Shown here piece after piece: positions 15,522-22,908 of a stretch of 59,795 nucleotides of DNA. Location: assembly GCA_041581135.1 (NCBI GenBank), contig JBFGCM010000010.1, forward strand, positions 1 to 59,795, read 5' to 3'. Under the pieces are notes generated by a model. The model had not been told where the DNA came from. It saw nothing but the letters and a program-made list of their open reading frames with translations, and did no database searches. A program made the translations under genes and the position numbers. Source of the stretch: JBFGCM01 sp041581135. Lineage in GTDB: Bacteria > Actinomycetota > Acidimicrobiia > Spongiisociales > UBA5794. The stretch's first letter is position 1; each line of letters begins with the position of its first letter.

Positions 15522-15877
15522 CCCCGATCGACCCCCCCGGCCACCTCGACCAGCTGGGCGAACGCACCGGGGTCGTTGACTGCCATGTCGGCCAGCATCT
15601 TGCGGTCGACGTCGATCTCGGCCGCCTTGAGGCCTGAGATGAGCTGGGAGTAGGTGGTGCCGTGCTGACGCGCGGCAGCGTTGATGCGCTGGATCCACAG
15701 GCGGCGGAACTCACCCTTGCGAGCGCGCCGATCCCGATAGGCGTACTGCATCGAGTGCATCACCTGCTCGCGTGCCGTGCGATAGCGACGGCTGCGGGCC
15801 CCGGTGTACCCCGAGGCGCGCTCCATGACCTTCCGGCGCTTCTTCTGGGCGGCAACGGATCGCTTGACTCGGCTCAT
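15518..15877 (-). CDS. rplT: 50S ribosomal protein L20
   Basis: A 119-aa primary 23S-binding protein needed early in 50S assembly. The basic N-terminal tail (SRVKRSVAAQKKRRKV) and the globular part with RRLWIQRINAAARQHG are typical, and the length is normal. It is third in infC-rpmI-rplT, an operon in which L20 is known in other bacteria to repress its own synthesis through the leader RNA. The ATG at 15877 has GGAGGA upstream. Confidence 0.97.
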   Translation of the reverse strand: MSRVKRSVAAQKKRRKVMERASGYTGARSRRYRTAREQVMHSMQYAYRDRRARKGEFRRLWIQRINAAARQHGTTYSQLISGLKAAEIDVDRKMLADMAVNDPGAFAQLVEVAGGVDRG

Positions 15878-15887
15878 GGTGCTCCTC

Positions 15888-16082
15888 CTACAGGCCCAGC
15901 AGGCGGCGTACCTGCTTCTTGGTGCCGCCTGTGAGGTCCTTCTCCCCGTTCACACGGCGCCACCGGGTGGCGGACTTCTTGTGCCGGTTGTGACCCCGCC
16001 ACGCTTTCATATGTCGCACCTTGCCGGTGCCGGTCACCTTGATGCGCTTCGCGGTGCCCTTGTGTGTCTTCATCTTCGGCAT
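15888..16082 (-). CDS. rpmI: 50S ribosomal protein L35
   Basis: A 64-aa, very basic protein starting MPKMKTHKGTAKRIKVTGTG, the standard L35 signature, with HNRHKKSATRWRR in the middle. It lies between infC and rplT with short gaps and is cotranscribed with them. It binds 23S rRNA in the large subunit. Confidence 0.97.
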   Translation of the reverse strand: MPKMKTHKGTAKRIKVTGTGKVRHMKAWRGHNRHKKSATRWRRVNGEKDLTGGTKKQVRRLLGL

Positions 16083-16120
16083 TGCCGTGTGACTCCTTGC
16101 TGAGCCTGGGTTCGTTGTCT

Positions 16121-16759
16121 TCAGGCCGCCGTCTCGTCATCACCCTCGGGGGCGGCGCTGGACTCTGGCTCTGCGGCTGGCTCGTCTGGAACCGCGGCAA
16201 CTTCGGGCTCAGCCTGCTCGGCCTTCTCCTCTTCCAGGTCCTCCAACGTCTTTCCGGTGGGCCCGAGCACCATCGTGATCTGGCGGCCCTCCAGCTTGGG
16301 ATGTGCTTCGATGACCCCCAGCTCGGACACCTGTGCCACGAGCCGCTCGAGGATCTCCCGCCCGATCTCGGGATGGGTGACCTCCCGACCACGGAACCGC
16401 ATGGTGACCTTCACCTTGTCACCCTCCGAGAGGAATCGCTCCACCCGCCGGCGTTTGACGTTGAAATCGTTACTCGAGATCTTTGGTCGGAACTGCACTT
16501 CCTTGATGACCGTTCGGGACTGCTTCTTACGTGCTTCGCGCGCCTTCACGGACTGCTCGTATTTGAACTTGCCGTAGTCCATGAGGCGACACACGGGCGG
16601 TCGAGCATCCGGTGCGACTTCCACGAGGTCGAGATCCAGTTGCTCCGCGAGCCACAACGCCTCCTCGATCGTCTTGATGCCTACCTGGCCACCATCCGGG
16701 TCTACCAGCCGCACCTCACGGGCGCGTATCCGGTCGTTGACCCTGAGTTCCCTGGCGAT
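16121..16759 (-). CDS. infC: Translation initiation factor IF-3 (ATC start codon)
   Basis: A 212-aa factor that keeps 30S subunits free and checks the start codon and initiator tRNA. The N-domain contains RVNDRIRAREVRLVD, the linker has YGKFKYEQSVKAREARKKQ, and the C-domain has RFRGREVTHPEIG. An acidic Ala/Glu/Pro tail of about 35 residues follows. The conserved N-terminus extends upstream of any ATG or GTG. The codon ATC at 16759 sits 5 nt after a perfect AGGAGG (16765-16770), so translation begins at ATC (first residues AREL). A rare AUU start in E. coli infC lets IF-3 repress itself, and the same logic is likely here. A GTG at 16714 would cut off the conserved N-terminus. Confidence 0.94.
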   Translation of the reverse strand: MARELRVNDRIRAREVRLVDPDGGQVGIKTIEEALWLAEQLDLDLVEVAPDARPPVCRLMDYGKFKYEQSVKAREARKKQSRTVIKEVQFRPKISSNDFNVKRRRVERFLSEGDKVKVTMRFRGREVTHPEIGREILERLVAQVSELGVIEAHPKLEGRQITMVLGPTGKTLEDLEEEKAEQAEPEVAAVPDEPAAEPESSAAPEGDDETAA

Positions 16760-16804
16760 ATGAGCCTCCTGTGTGTCGATGCCAGTTGCGTGATGAGCGC
16801 CATC

Positions 16805-16831
16805 AAAAAAGGCAGCGCGCGCGGCACTGCC
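16805..16831 (-). terminator. Intrinsic terminator in the infC leader (attenuator) or end of the rib operon
   Basis: GGCAGTGC (16824-16831) and GCGCTGCC (16811-16818) form an 8-bp stem with one G-U pair and a 5-nt loop, followed by six U (16805-16810). It lies between ribH and infC and downstream of a -10 element at 16897-16902. It can therefore stop transcripts from ribD and may also act as a leader attenuator for infC-rpmI-rplT. Confidence 0.8.
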
Positions 16832-16896
16832 TGGATACCACGGCGCATCTCATCGATGGCCGGGTGGGAAGCAGGCGCCTCCGCTTGTGGGTCGGG

Positions 16897-16902
16897 AGTA
16901 TA
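16897..16902 (-). promoter_or_regulatory. Probable -10 element of the infC operon promoter
   Basis: TATACT on the minus strand, ten bases past the ribH stop, matches the -10 consensus at five of six positions. The -35 is poor (CTGACC with a 15-bp spacer is the best). Transcription would start near 16890 and give a leader of about 130 nt containing the terminator at 16805-16831. Confidence 0.5.
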
Positions 16903-16911
16903 CCGTCCCTG

Positions 16912-17376
16912 TCAGTCGGTCAGGGCGCGCAGCACCATGGCCGCTTTGACGGCGGCGGCCGCGGCCTCGGCGCCCTTGTTGCCGGGCCCCGGAAGGCTCC
17001 GTTCCACTGCGGCAGCAGCGTCCCGTGTGGTCAACACCCCGAACGCCACCGGTACCCCGGTGTCGAGCATCACCGCCATGAGGCCCTCGGAGGTTCGGTG
17101 AGCGACGTGCTCGTAGTGATCGGTCTCACCCTCGATCACGGCACCGAGGGCGATTACGGCGTCGCAGTCGGCCGTCAGCCTGCGGCAGATCAGCGGCAGC
17201 TCGAACGAGCCGTCGACGCGGGCGACAGTGACACGACCGACGCCTCGTTCGTCGAGCCAGGAGCGGGCGCCGTCGAGCAGCCCCTCGGTGACCGAACCGT
17301 TGAACTCCGACACGGCGATCCCCACGTGGAGCTGCGCCGGATCGCCGGCAGGCTCCAGTTCCTGGACGTCAGTCAC
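16912..17376 (-). CDS. ribH: 6,7-dimethyl-8-ribityllumazine synthase
   Basis: A 154-aa enzyme condensing the ribitylamino-pyrimidine with dihydroxybutanone phosphate, the penultimate riboflavin step. Conserved parts: VSEFNGSVTEGLLDGA near the N-terminus, GSFELP, and GAVIEGETDHYEHV with the catalytic His. Start is GTG at 17376, overlapping the ribBA end by 8 bases. It is the last gene of the rib operon and is followed by a strong terminator. Confidence 0.96.
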   Translation of the reverse strand: MTDVQELEPAGDPAQLHVGIAVSEFNGSVTEGLLDGARSWLDERGVGRVTVARVDGSFELPLICRRLTADCDAVIALGAVIEGETDHYEHVAHRTSEGLMAVMLDTGVPVAFGVLTTRDAAAAVERSLPGPGNKGAEAAAAAVKAAMVLRALTD

Positions 17377-18580
17377 GGTCGTCGAAGTCGATCAAGTGCC
17401 CGAGTTTGGCCGCCTTGGTCTCCAGGTACGGTCGATTGTGTTCGGTCCACTCGATCATCGGCACTAGGTCGGACACGTTGACGCCGTAGTCCTCGACTTG
17501 GGCCCGCTTGTCCGGGTTGTTGGTCATCAGCCGGACTGACTCGATGCCAAGATCACGGATGATCTGGGCCGCCGGGCCGTAGTGGCGGCGGTCGGCAGGG
17601 AACCCGAGCTCGAGGTTGGCTTCGACCGTGTCGAGGCCCTCGTCCTGAAGGCGATAGGCCTTCAGCTTCTCGATGAGGCCGATTCCCCTCCCCTCGTGGC
17701 CGCGCTGGTAGATGACGACGCCACGGCCGGCCGAGGCGACGTGCTCCATCGCCTGACGAAGCTGGTCGCCACAGTCACATCGGCGGCTGGCGAATACGTC
17801 GCCGGTGAGGCACTCCGAGTGGATCCGCACAGGTACGTCGCGCTCGCCGGCGACATCGCCCGTCACGAGGGCCACCTGCTCGTCACCGGAAACCAAGTCG
17901 GCGTAGCCGACCAGAGTGAACGTACCGTAGGCGGTCGGCAAGGAGGTCTCCACACGACGCTCCACCAGGACCTCGGTGCGCCACCGGTAGGTGACCAGCT
18001 CTTCGATGGTGACCAGCGGCATACCGTGCTCCTTGGCAAATCGCTCGAGATCGGCGCCACGCGCCATGGTGCCGTCGTCGTTCACCACCTCACAGAGCAC
18101 GCCGGCGGGTGGCATCCCGGCCAACTTGGCGAGGTCGACAGCTGCCTCGGTGTGGCCGGGACGGACGAGCACCCCGCCCTCCTGATATCGAAGCGGGAAG
18201 ATGTGGCCGGGCCGGGCGAACGCCGAGGCCGGCACCGTGGCATCGGCGAGGGCACGCAACGTCGCGGCGCGGTCTGCCGCCGAGATGCCCGTCGTGGTGC
18301 CTTCCACCATGTCCACCGAGACGGTGAACGCGGTCTGGTGGCTCTCGGTGACCGGGCTGACCATCAGCGGCAGACCCAGCGCATCGAGCCGGCGGCCATC
18401 CATGGAGACGCAGATCAGACCACTGGTGTGCCTGACGAAGAAGGCGATCTTCTCGGGCGTTGCGGCAGCAGCGGCCATGATGAGGTCACCCTCGTTCTCG
18501 CGGTCTTCATCGTCGACCACCAGGACCACCTCACCCCGGCTCATTGCTGCGATCGCCGCCTCGACTCGTCCCTGGGTCAT
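17369..18580 (-). CDS. ribBA: Bifunctional 3,4-dihydroxy-2-butanone 4-phosphate synthase / GTP cyclohydrolase II
   Basis: A 403-aa protein joining two entry reactions of riboflavin synthesis. The N-terminal RibB domain (about 1-200) has DDEDRENEGDL and HxxHT-like stretches for ribulose-5-phosphate conversion. The C-terminal RibA domain opens GTP and has the zinc cysteines in SECLTGDVFASRRCDCG plus RGHEGRGIGL, where H replaces the common Q of QEGRGIGL. The ATG at 18580 overlaps the ribE stop (ATGA). It is under FMN riboswitch control through the operon. Confidence 0.96.
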   Translation of the reverse strand: MTQGRVEAAIAAMSRGEVVLVVDDEDRENEGDLIMAAAAATPEKIAFFVRHTSGLICVSMDGRRLDALGLPLMVSPVTESHQTAFTVSVDMVEGTTTGISAADRAATLRALADATVPASAFARPGHIFPLRYQEGGVLVRPGHTEAAVDLAKLAGMPPAGVLCEVVNDDGTMARGADLERFAKEHGMPLVTIEELVTYRWRTEVLVERRVETSLPTAYGTFTLVGYADLVSGDEQVALVTGDVAGERDVPVRIHSECLTGDVFASRRCDCGDQLRQAMEHVASAGRGVVIYQRGHEGRGIGLIEKLKAYRLQDEGLDTVEANLELGFPADRRHYGPAAQIIRDLGIESVRLMTNNPDKRAQVEDYGVNVSDLVPMIEWTEHNRPYLETKAAKLGHLIDFDDRD

Positions 18581-19188
18581 GGGCGCGCCTCCAACAGCCG
18601 CTCGACGTACTTCGCCAGCACGTCGACCTCCAGGTTGACCTGCGATCCGACGGTTCGCTGTCCCAGTGCGGTGACCTCGAGCGTGTGCGGGATCAGCACC
18701 ACCTCGAACCAGGTGCCCGCGGCATCGGTGGCGGTCACGGTGAGGCTGACACCATCAACCGCAACCGATCCCTTCTCCACGACGTACTTGCCCAGTCCGT
18801 CCGGCAGCTCGATCCGAACCCGGCGGGCGTCACCCTCGCCGATGACCGTCACCACCCGGCCGACCCCGTCCACGTGCCCCTGCACCATGTGCCCATCGAA
18901 GCGGCCATCGGCCGCCATTGGGCGCTCCAAGTCGACCCGGTCCCCTACCGCCAGGTCGCCAAGCGTGGTCCGGGCCAGTGTCTCCCCCACCACCTCGACG
19001 GTCACTGTCCGTGCGGCGGGTTCGCCTTCGACCTCGGTTGCAGTGAGGCACACCCCGTTCACCGCTACCGAGTCGCCGACGCTCACCGCATCGAGGATGG
19101 CACCCCCGCGAATCCGCAGCCGGCGGCCGGCAGCGGTCTCGTCGACGGAGGTGACGCTCCCGAGCCCGGCAACGATCCCGGTGAACAT
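18577..19188 (-). CDS. ribE: Riboflavin synthase, alpha chain
   Basis: A 203-aa enzyme that dismutates two lumazines to riboflavin. It consists of two similar lumazine-binding barrels, each beginning near a V-x-V-N/D-G motif (VAVNGVCLT and VAVDGVSLT). It starts MFTGIV, as the family does, at ATG 19188. The A of this ATG is also the last base of the ribD stop (TGATG), and GAGGA precedes it. A longer open frame runs into ribD and is not used. Confidence 0.96.
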   Translation of the reverse strand: MFTGIVAGLGSVTSVDETAAGRRLRIRGGAILDAVSVGDSVAVNGVCLTATEVEGEPAARTVTVEVVGETLARTTLGDLAVGDRVDLERPMAADGRFDGHMVQGHVDGVGRVVTVIGEGDARRVRIELPDGLGKYVVEKGSVAVDGVSLTVTATDAAGTWFEVVLIPHTLEVTALGQRTVGSQVNLEVDVLAKYVERLLEARP

Positions 19189-20255
19189 CAGGAGATCCTC
19201 GCCGTGAGGCGTACGTCGCCATCCAGCTGCGTCACGTCGCTGAGGGTGACCGGGATCGCCTCGCTGAGGGTGGTGAACGGCGCCGCGAACCAGGGCTGGC
19301 CGAGTCCTCCGGCGATGGTGCCACCCAGGTAGGCGACGATCTCGTCGACGAGGCCCGCCCGCCACAGGGCGGCGGCGAGGGTGGGGCCGCCCTCGACCAG
19401 CACCCGAAGCACACCACGACTGCCGAGGTCCTTCACCACGGTGTCGAGCGACACGCCATCGGGGCCGGGCGCCTCGACACCTTCCCCCAGGTCGGTGGCT
19501 CGAGGCGCATAGACGATGGCGTTGCGATCGAACAGCGCGGCGCCCGGCGGCAACGGCCGCGAGCCGGCGATGATCACCGGTCGGGGCTGAGGTCCGTCGA
19601 ACCCCTCGATACGGACGTCGAGCCGAGGGTCGTCCGCCAGCACCGTACCGGCGCCGACCATCACGGCATCGCACTGGCTGCGGAGGCGGTGAACGTCCCG
19701 CCTGGCCGCCTCGCCGGTGATCCACTGAGAAGTGCCGTCGGCGGCGGCGAGCTGACCGTCGAGGGTGGAGGCGAGCTTGAGCGTCATCAGGGGGCGGCCC
19801 GTTCTGCGCTGATGGAAGTAGCCCGGATCGGCAGCTTCGACCTCGGCGCCGAGGACCCCTTCGAGCACCTCGATGCCGGCGGCGCGGAGGCGAGCGATGC
19901 CGCCACCGGCAACGCGTGGGTCAGGGTCCCGAGCCCCGACGACCACCCGCCCCACGCCTGCACTGATCAGTGCGTCCGCGCATGGCGGGGTGCGTCCGTG
20001 GTGGCTACATGGCTCGAGGGTGACCACCACGGTGGAAGCTCGCGCTCGGTCTCCTGCGGCGCGGAGGGCGAGGATCTCGGCATGAGGCTCTCCGGCACGG
20101 CGGTGCAGGCCGCGACCGACCACCGATCCGGCGGACAGGACTGCGGCGGCCACCCGGGGATTCGGATGCGGATTCGCGTCGCTCAGCGACGCGATCAAGG
20201 ACCGCATCTGCTTCTCCAGGTGCCGCATATGTGCGGGTTCAACCCGTGACGGCAC
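19188..20255 (-). CDS. ribD: Bifunctional riboflavin deaminase-reductase
   Basis: A 355-aa enzyme carrying out deamination and reduction after GTP opening. The N-terminal deaminase has the zinc motif HAE and LEPCSHHGRTPPCADAL. The C-terminal reductase has LKLASTLDGQLAAADGTSQWI and an NADPH-binding VEGGPTLAAALW. The proposed start is GTG at 20255, because AAGGAGGG (20259-20266) lies 3-4 nt upstream; this SD is part of the FMN riboswitch P1 stem. An ATG at 20228 is an alternative but has no SD. First gene of ribD-ribE-ribBA-ribH. Confidence 0.93.
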   Translation of the reverse strand: MPSRVEPAHMRHLEKQMRSLIASLSDANPHPNPRVAAAVLSAGSVVGRGLHRRAGEPHAEILALRAAGDRARASTVVVTLEPCSHHGRTPPCADALISAGVGRVVVGARDPDPRVAGGGIARLRAAGIEVLEGVLGAEVEAADPGYFHQRRTGRPLMTLKLASTLDGQLAAADGTSQWITGEAARRDVHRLRSQCDAVMVGAGTVLADDPRLDVRIEGFDGPQPRPVIIAGSRPLPPGAALFDRNAIVYAPRATDLGEGVEAPGPDGVSLDTVVKDLGSRGVLRVLVEGGPTLAAALWRAGLVDEIVAYLGGTIAGGLGQPWFAAPFTTLSEAIPVTLSDVTQLDGDVRLTARIS

Positions 20256-20258
20256 AGG

Positions 20259-20375
20259 CCCTCCTTCTCCCATCCGGACTGTCACCGTCGGCCCCGGAGT
20301 TTCACCGGATCCACCCCTCACGGGGGTCGCGGGCTCTCACCGCCGGTCGGGAATTTCACCCTGCCCTGAAGGGGG
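20259..20375 (-). promoter_or_regulatory. FMN riboswitch (RFN element)
   Basis: The minus strand shows the conserved RFN blocks in order: GGGCAGGGTGAAATTCCC, GACCGGCGGTGA, GATCCGGTGAAACTCCGG, and GACGGTGACAGTCCGGATG followed by GGAGAAGG. The closing stem P1 pairs CCTTC (20368-20372) with GAAGG (20263-20267). That 3' arm is the ribD Shine-Dalgarno, so FMN binding should hide the ribosome site. No terminator with a U-tract follows, which supports translational control. Confidence 0.95.
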
Positions 20376-20383
20376 CACTGGAG

Positions 20384-20389
20384 AGTGTA
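20384..20389 (-). promoter_or_regulatory. Probable -10 of the rib operon promoter
   Basis: TACACT on the minus strand lies just upstream of the riboswitch, with a predicted start near 20377, so the RNA would begin almost at the first riboswitch base. No good -35 is seen. The same hexamer precedes the pheST leader peptide and rpe. Confidence 0.5.
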
Positions 20390-20435
20390 GCGGGGTACGT
20401 GGCAGCTCCAGCTGACGGAGATCCGCCGAGCCGGC

Positions 20436-21368
20436 TCAGATCGGGTTACGACGATCGATCTGGTAGCAGGAGCCGGCCTGCCGCTTGGCGTACTCCTTCA
20501 TCTCGGAGGCGATGGCCGACGCCTCCCACTCCGAGGTGATCTTGCGCCGTAGGTTCGTCGCCACGCCCAGCGAGATGGACGAGATGGGGAATCCATGCCG
20601 CTCCCCCCGCCGGTCGGTCACCTCGATGTAGCCCTGCAGGGCATCAGCAGTGTCATAGAAGTCGAGAATGCCGTCGTCGAAGGTGCGGATGGCCAGCTTG
20701 CAGAAGTCCTCGACGAAGTCGGGATGGACCACCGCAACGAAGTCGTCGCCACCGACGTGCCCCACGAAGGCGTCCGGATCACCGCACTCCGCGGCGGCTT
20801 CGAGCAACGACTGGGCGCTGAACTTGATCACGGAGTCGCCCCGCATGAATCCGTAGTGATCGTTGAACGCCTTGAAGTTGTCCAGGTCGGCGTGACAGAT
20901 GGCGAAGGGACCACCGTCGTCGACACGAGCCTCGAGCTCGCGAGCGATGCGGAAGTTGCCTGGGAGGCCGGTGAGTGGCGAGAGGTCCCGCATCTGCTGG
21001 GCCCGCCGCAACACGGTGCGGATCCGAGCCATCAACTCCTCCAGGTCGAAGGGCTTGGTGATGTAGTCGTCGGCTCCCAGGTCGAGCCCGCGCACCCGGT
21101 CCTCGGCCAATGCCTTGGCCGTGAGGATGATGACCGGCACGTTGGCGGTGGCGGGCATGCCCCGTAGGCGTCGCAACACGGTGAGGCCGTCCATCTCGGG
21201 CATCATCACGTCGAGAAGCACGAGGTCGGGGGGTCTCGCCTTGGCGGCATCGAGGGCGGCCATGCCGCCTTCGGCGGTTTCGGCTTCGAAACCCTCGAGT
21301 TCGATGTTCATACGGACGAACTGAAGAATGTCCGGGTCGTCATCGACGACGAGTATCCGTTCCTTCAT
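20436..21368 (-). CDS. Response regulator with GGDEF-type domain
   Basis: A 310-aa protein. The REC domain (1-122) has acidic D10-D11, phosphoacceptor D53 in LLDVMMPEMDG, and K105. The GGDEF-like domain (about 128-305) has SPLTGLPGN, HADLDNFKAFNDHYG and the signature GGDDF (206-210), where the usual E is D. The product-inhibition RxxD motif upstream of the signature is absent (FVGH). It may be a phosphorylation-controlled diguanylate cyclase, or a c-di-GMP/GTP sensor if inactive. The ATG at 21368 overlaps the end of rpe by 29 bases, so the two are cotranscribed. No histidine kinase is adjacent. The pilus ATPases encoded at 49215-52518 carry MshEN-type domains, possible c-di-GMP targets. Confidence 0.87.
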   Translation of the reverse strand: MKERILVVDDDPDILQFVRMNIELEGFEAETAEGGMAALDAAKARPPDLVLLDVMMPEMDGLTVLRRLRGMPATANVPVIILTAKALAEDRVRGLDLGADDYITKPFDLEELMARIRTVLRRAQQMRDLSPLTGLPGNFRIARELEARVDDGGPFAICHADLDNFKAFNDHYGFMRGDSVIKFSAQSLLEAAAECGDPDAFVGHVGGDDFVAVVHPDFVEDFCKLAIRTFDDGILDFYDTADALQGYIEVTDRRGERHGFPISSISLGVATNLRRKITSEWEASAIASEMKEYAKRQAGSCYQIDRRNPI

Positions 21369-22044
21369 TCCTGTCGCTCTCCCGGCCGCCGGCGGCTGCT
21401 CTCAGTTCACGCACTGTCGCTATCGGGTCCTCGCTGCGGAAGATCGCAGACCCGGCAACGAACACGTCAGCTCCGGCATCCCAGGCAGATGCCGCAGTTG
21501 TCGGGGTGATTCCCCCGTCAACCTGTATATCGGTCGTCAATCCTCGCGAGTCAACCAACTTTCTGGCGTCGCGGATCTTGTCGAGCGTACTCTCGATGAA
21601 GCTCTGACCACCAAACCCCGGATGTACCGACATCAGAACCAACACGTCACAGAGGTCGACGAACGGTTCGATCGATTCGAGCGGTGTCGGCGGGTTGACG
21701 ACCAGGCCGAAGTCGAGTCCCGCCTCGACCGCCTTCTTGGCTGCAGCCGTGGGGTCGGGATACGCCTCGACGTGAATCGTGACGAGATCCGCCCCGGCCG
21801 TGGCGAGCGCGTCGAAGTAGTTGTCGGCGTTGTGCATCATCAGGTGGCAGTCGAAACGCAGATCGGACACGGGCCGCAGGGAGGCGATCACCGGGATTCC
21901 CAGAGAGATGTTCGGCACGAAATGGCCGTCCATCACGTCTATGTGGAGCCAATCGACGTGGGGCTCGACTCTGGCCACGTCCGCACCCAACTGGCTGAAA
22001 TCGGCCGCGAGGATGGATGGCGCGATGCGCGCCGGCTTCTGCAT
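21340..22044 (-). CDS. rpe: Ribulose-phosphate 3-epimerase
   Basis: A 234-aa TIM-barrel enzyme of the pentose phosphate pathway that interconverts ribulose- and xylulose-5-phosphate. Motifs: IAPSILAADF, HIDVMDGHFVPNIS, CHLMM, VLVLMSVHPGFGGQSF and VDGGIT, with the metal-binding His and Asp residues present. The ATG at 22044 was chosen over an upstream frame start because the family begins here and TACACT lies 6-7 nt upstream, so the message is probably leaderless. Its product is the substrate of RibB in the rib operon downstream on the same strand. Confidence 0.95.
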   Translation of the reverse strand: MQKPARIAPSILAADFSQLGADVARVEPHVDWLHIDVMDGHFVPNISLGIPVIASLRPVSDLRFDCHLMMHNADNYFDALATAGADLVTIHVEAYPDPTAAAKKAVEAGLDFGLVVNPPTPLESIEPFVDLCDVLVLMSVHPGFGGQSFIESTLDKIRDARKLVDSRGLTTDIQVDGGITPTTAASAWDAGADVFVAGSAIFRSEDPIATVRELRAAAGGRESDRNEGTDTRRR

Positions 22045-22050
22045 GCGGAG

Positions 22051-22056
22051 AGTGTA
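22051..22056 (-). promoter_or_regulatory. Probable -10 of rpe (leaderless start)
   Basis: TACACT on the minus strand ends 6 nt before the ATG at 22044, so the predicted transcript starts at or next to the ATG. No SD is present. The -35 is not recognisable. Confidence 0.45.
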
Positions 22057-22103
22057 TCTCGTTAGGCTCCGCCGATCCTCGCATTGGTCCATAGGAGGTA
22101 GCC

Positions 22104-22907
22104 GTGCATCGGTACCGCGTCGAACCCGGAGACCTAGTCTCGTTGGCCGCACTCGACCCGGACGACCGGTCCGGGTTCGAAGGCTCCAAGTCGGCTGGTC
22201 GGTCCCGCCAGAAGGAGCTGGCGAAGGAGCTGGCCGCGCTGCAACGCGTGCTGTGGGCCGAGAACAGGCACAAGCTGCTCGTGGTGTTTCAAGCCATGGA
22301 CACGGCCGGTAAGGACGGCACGATCCGCGCCGTTTTCGGGCGGGTGAACCCGCAGGGTGCCACGGTGGCCAACTTCAAGAAGCCGACCGAGGAAGAGCTC
22401 GAGCACGACTACCTCTGGCGCGTCCATCCCCACGTTCCCGGTAGAGGCGAGATCGGAATCTTCAATCGGAGCCACTACGAGGACGTCCTCGTGGTGCGGG
22501 TGCTGGGCTTGGTGCCATCGGAGGTCTGGGGCCGCCGCTACGACCACATCGTGGGCTTCGAAGACCTGCTGGCAGACGAAGGCACCACGATCCTCAAGTT
22601 CTTCCTCCACATCGACCTCGATACCCAGCGGGAGCGGTTGCAGGCTCGGCTCGACGACCCCAACAAACGGTGGAAGTTCAACAAGGGAGACCTCGATCAC
22701 CGCAGACTGTGGGATGACTACATGGCGGCCTATGAAGACGCCATCGCCCGGACGAGCACCGGCGCCGCTCCGTGGTACGTGATTCCGTCGAATCGGAAGT
22801 GGTACCGCAACCTGGCGGTGAGCGAGATCGTGGTGGACACCCTGCGTGGGCTCGACATGCAGTATCCGGAGCCCGAGGAAGGGCTCGACGACGTCATCAT
22901 CGTCTGA
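22104..22907 (+). CDS. ppk2: Polyphosphate kinase 2 family protein
   Basis: A 267-aa P-loop kinase transferring phosphate between polyphosphate and nucleotides. Walker A is MDTAGKDGTI (K70, D71), followed by FKKPTEEELEHDYLWRVH and the Walker B/lid region FNRSHYEDVLVVRV. The AMP- versus ADP-phosphorylating preference cannot be told by eye. Start is GTG at 22104 with AGGAGGT (22093-22099) 5 nt upstream. It is a single plus-strand gene, divergent from rpe and convergent with rsmB, the stops being one base apart with no terminator between. Confidence 0.93.
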   Translation: MHRYRVEPGDLVSLAALDPDDRSGFEGSKSAGRSRQKELAKELAALQRVLWAENRHKLLVVFQAMDTAGKDGTIRAVFGRVNPQGATVANFKKPTEEELEHDYLWRVHPHVPGRGEIGIFNRSHYEDVLVVRVLGLVPSEVWGRRYDHIVGFEDLLADEGTTILKFFLHIDLDTQRERLQARLDDPNKRWKFNKGDLDHRRLWDDYMAAYEDAIARTSTGAAPWYVIPSNRKWYRNLAVSEIVVDTLRGLDMQYPEPEEGLDDVIIV

Positions 22908-22908
22908 G

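Noticed and set aside
20229..20321. Longer RibD starting inside the riboswitch
   Set aside because: The extra residues would be encoded by the conserved FMN aptamer, and an SD exists for the GTG at 20255.
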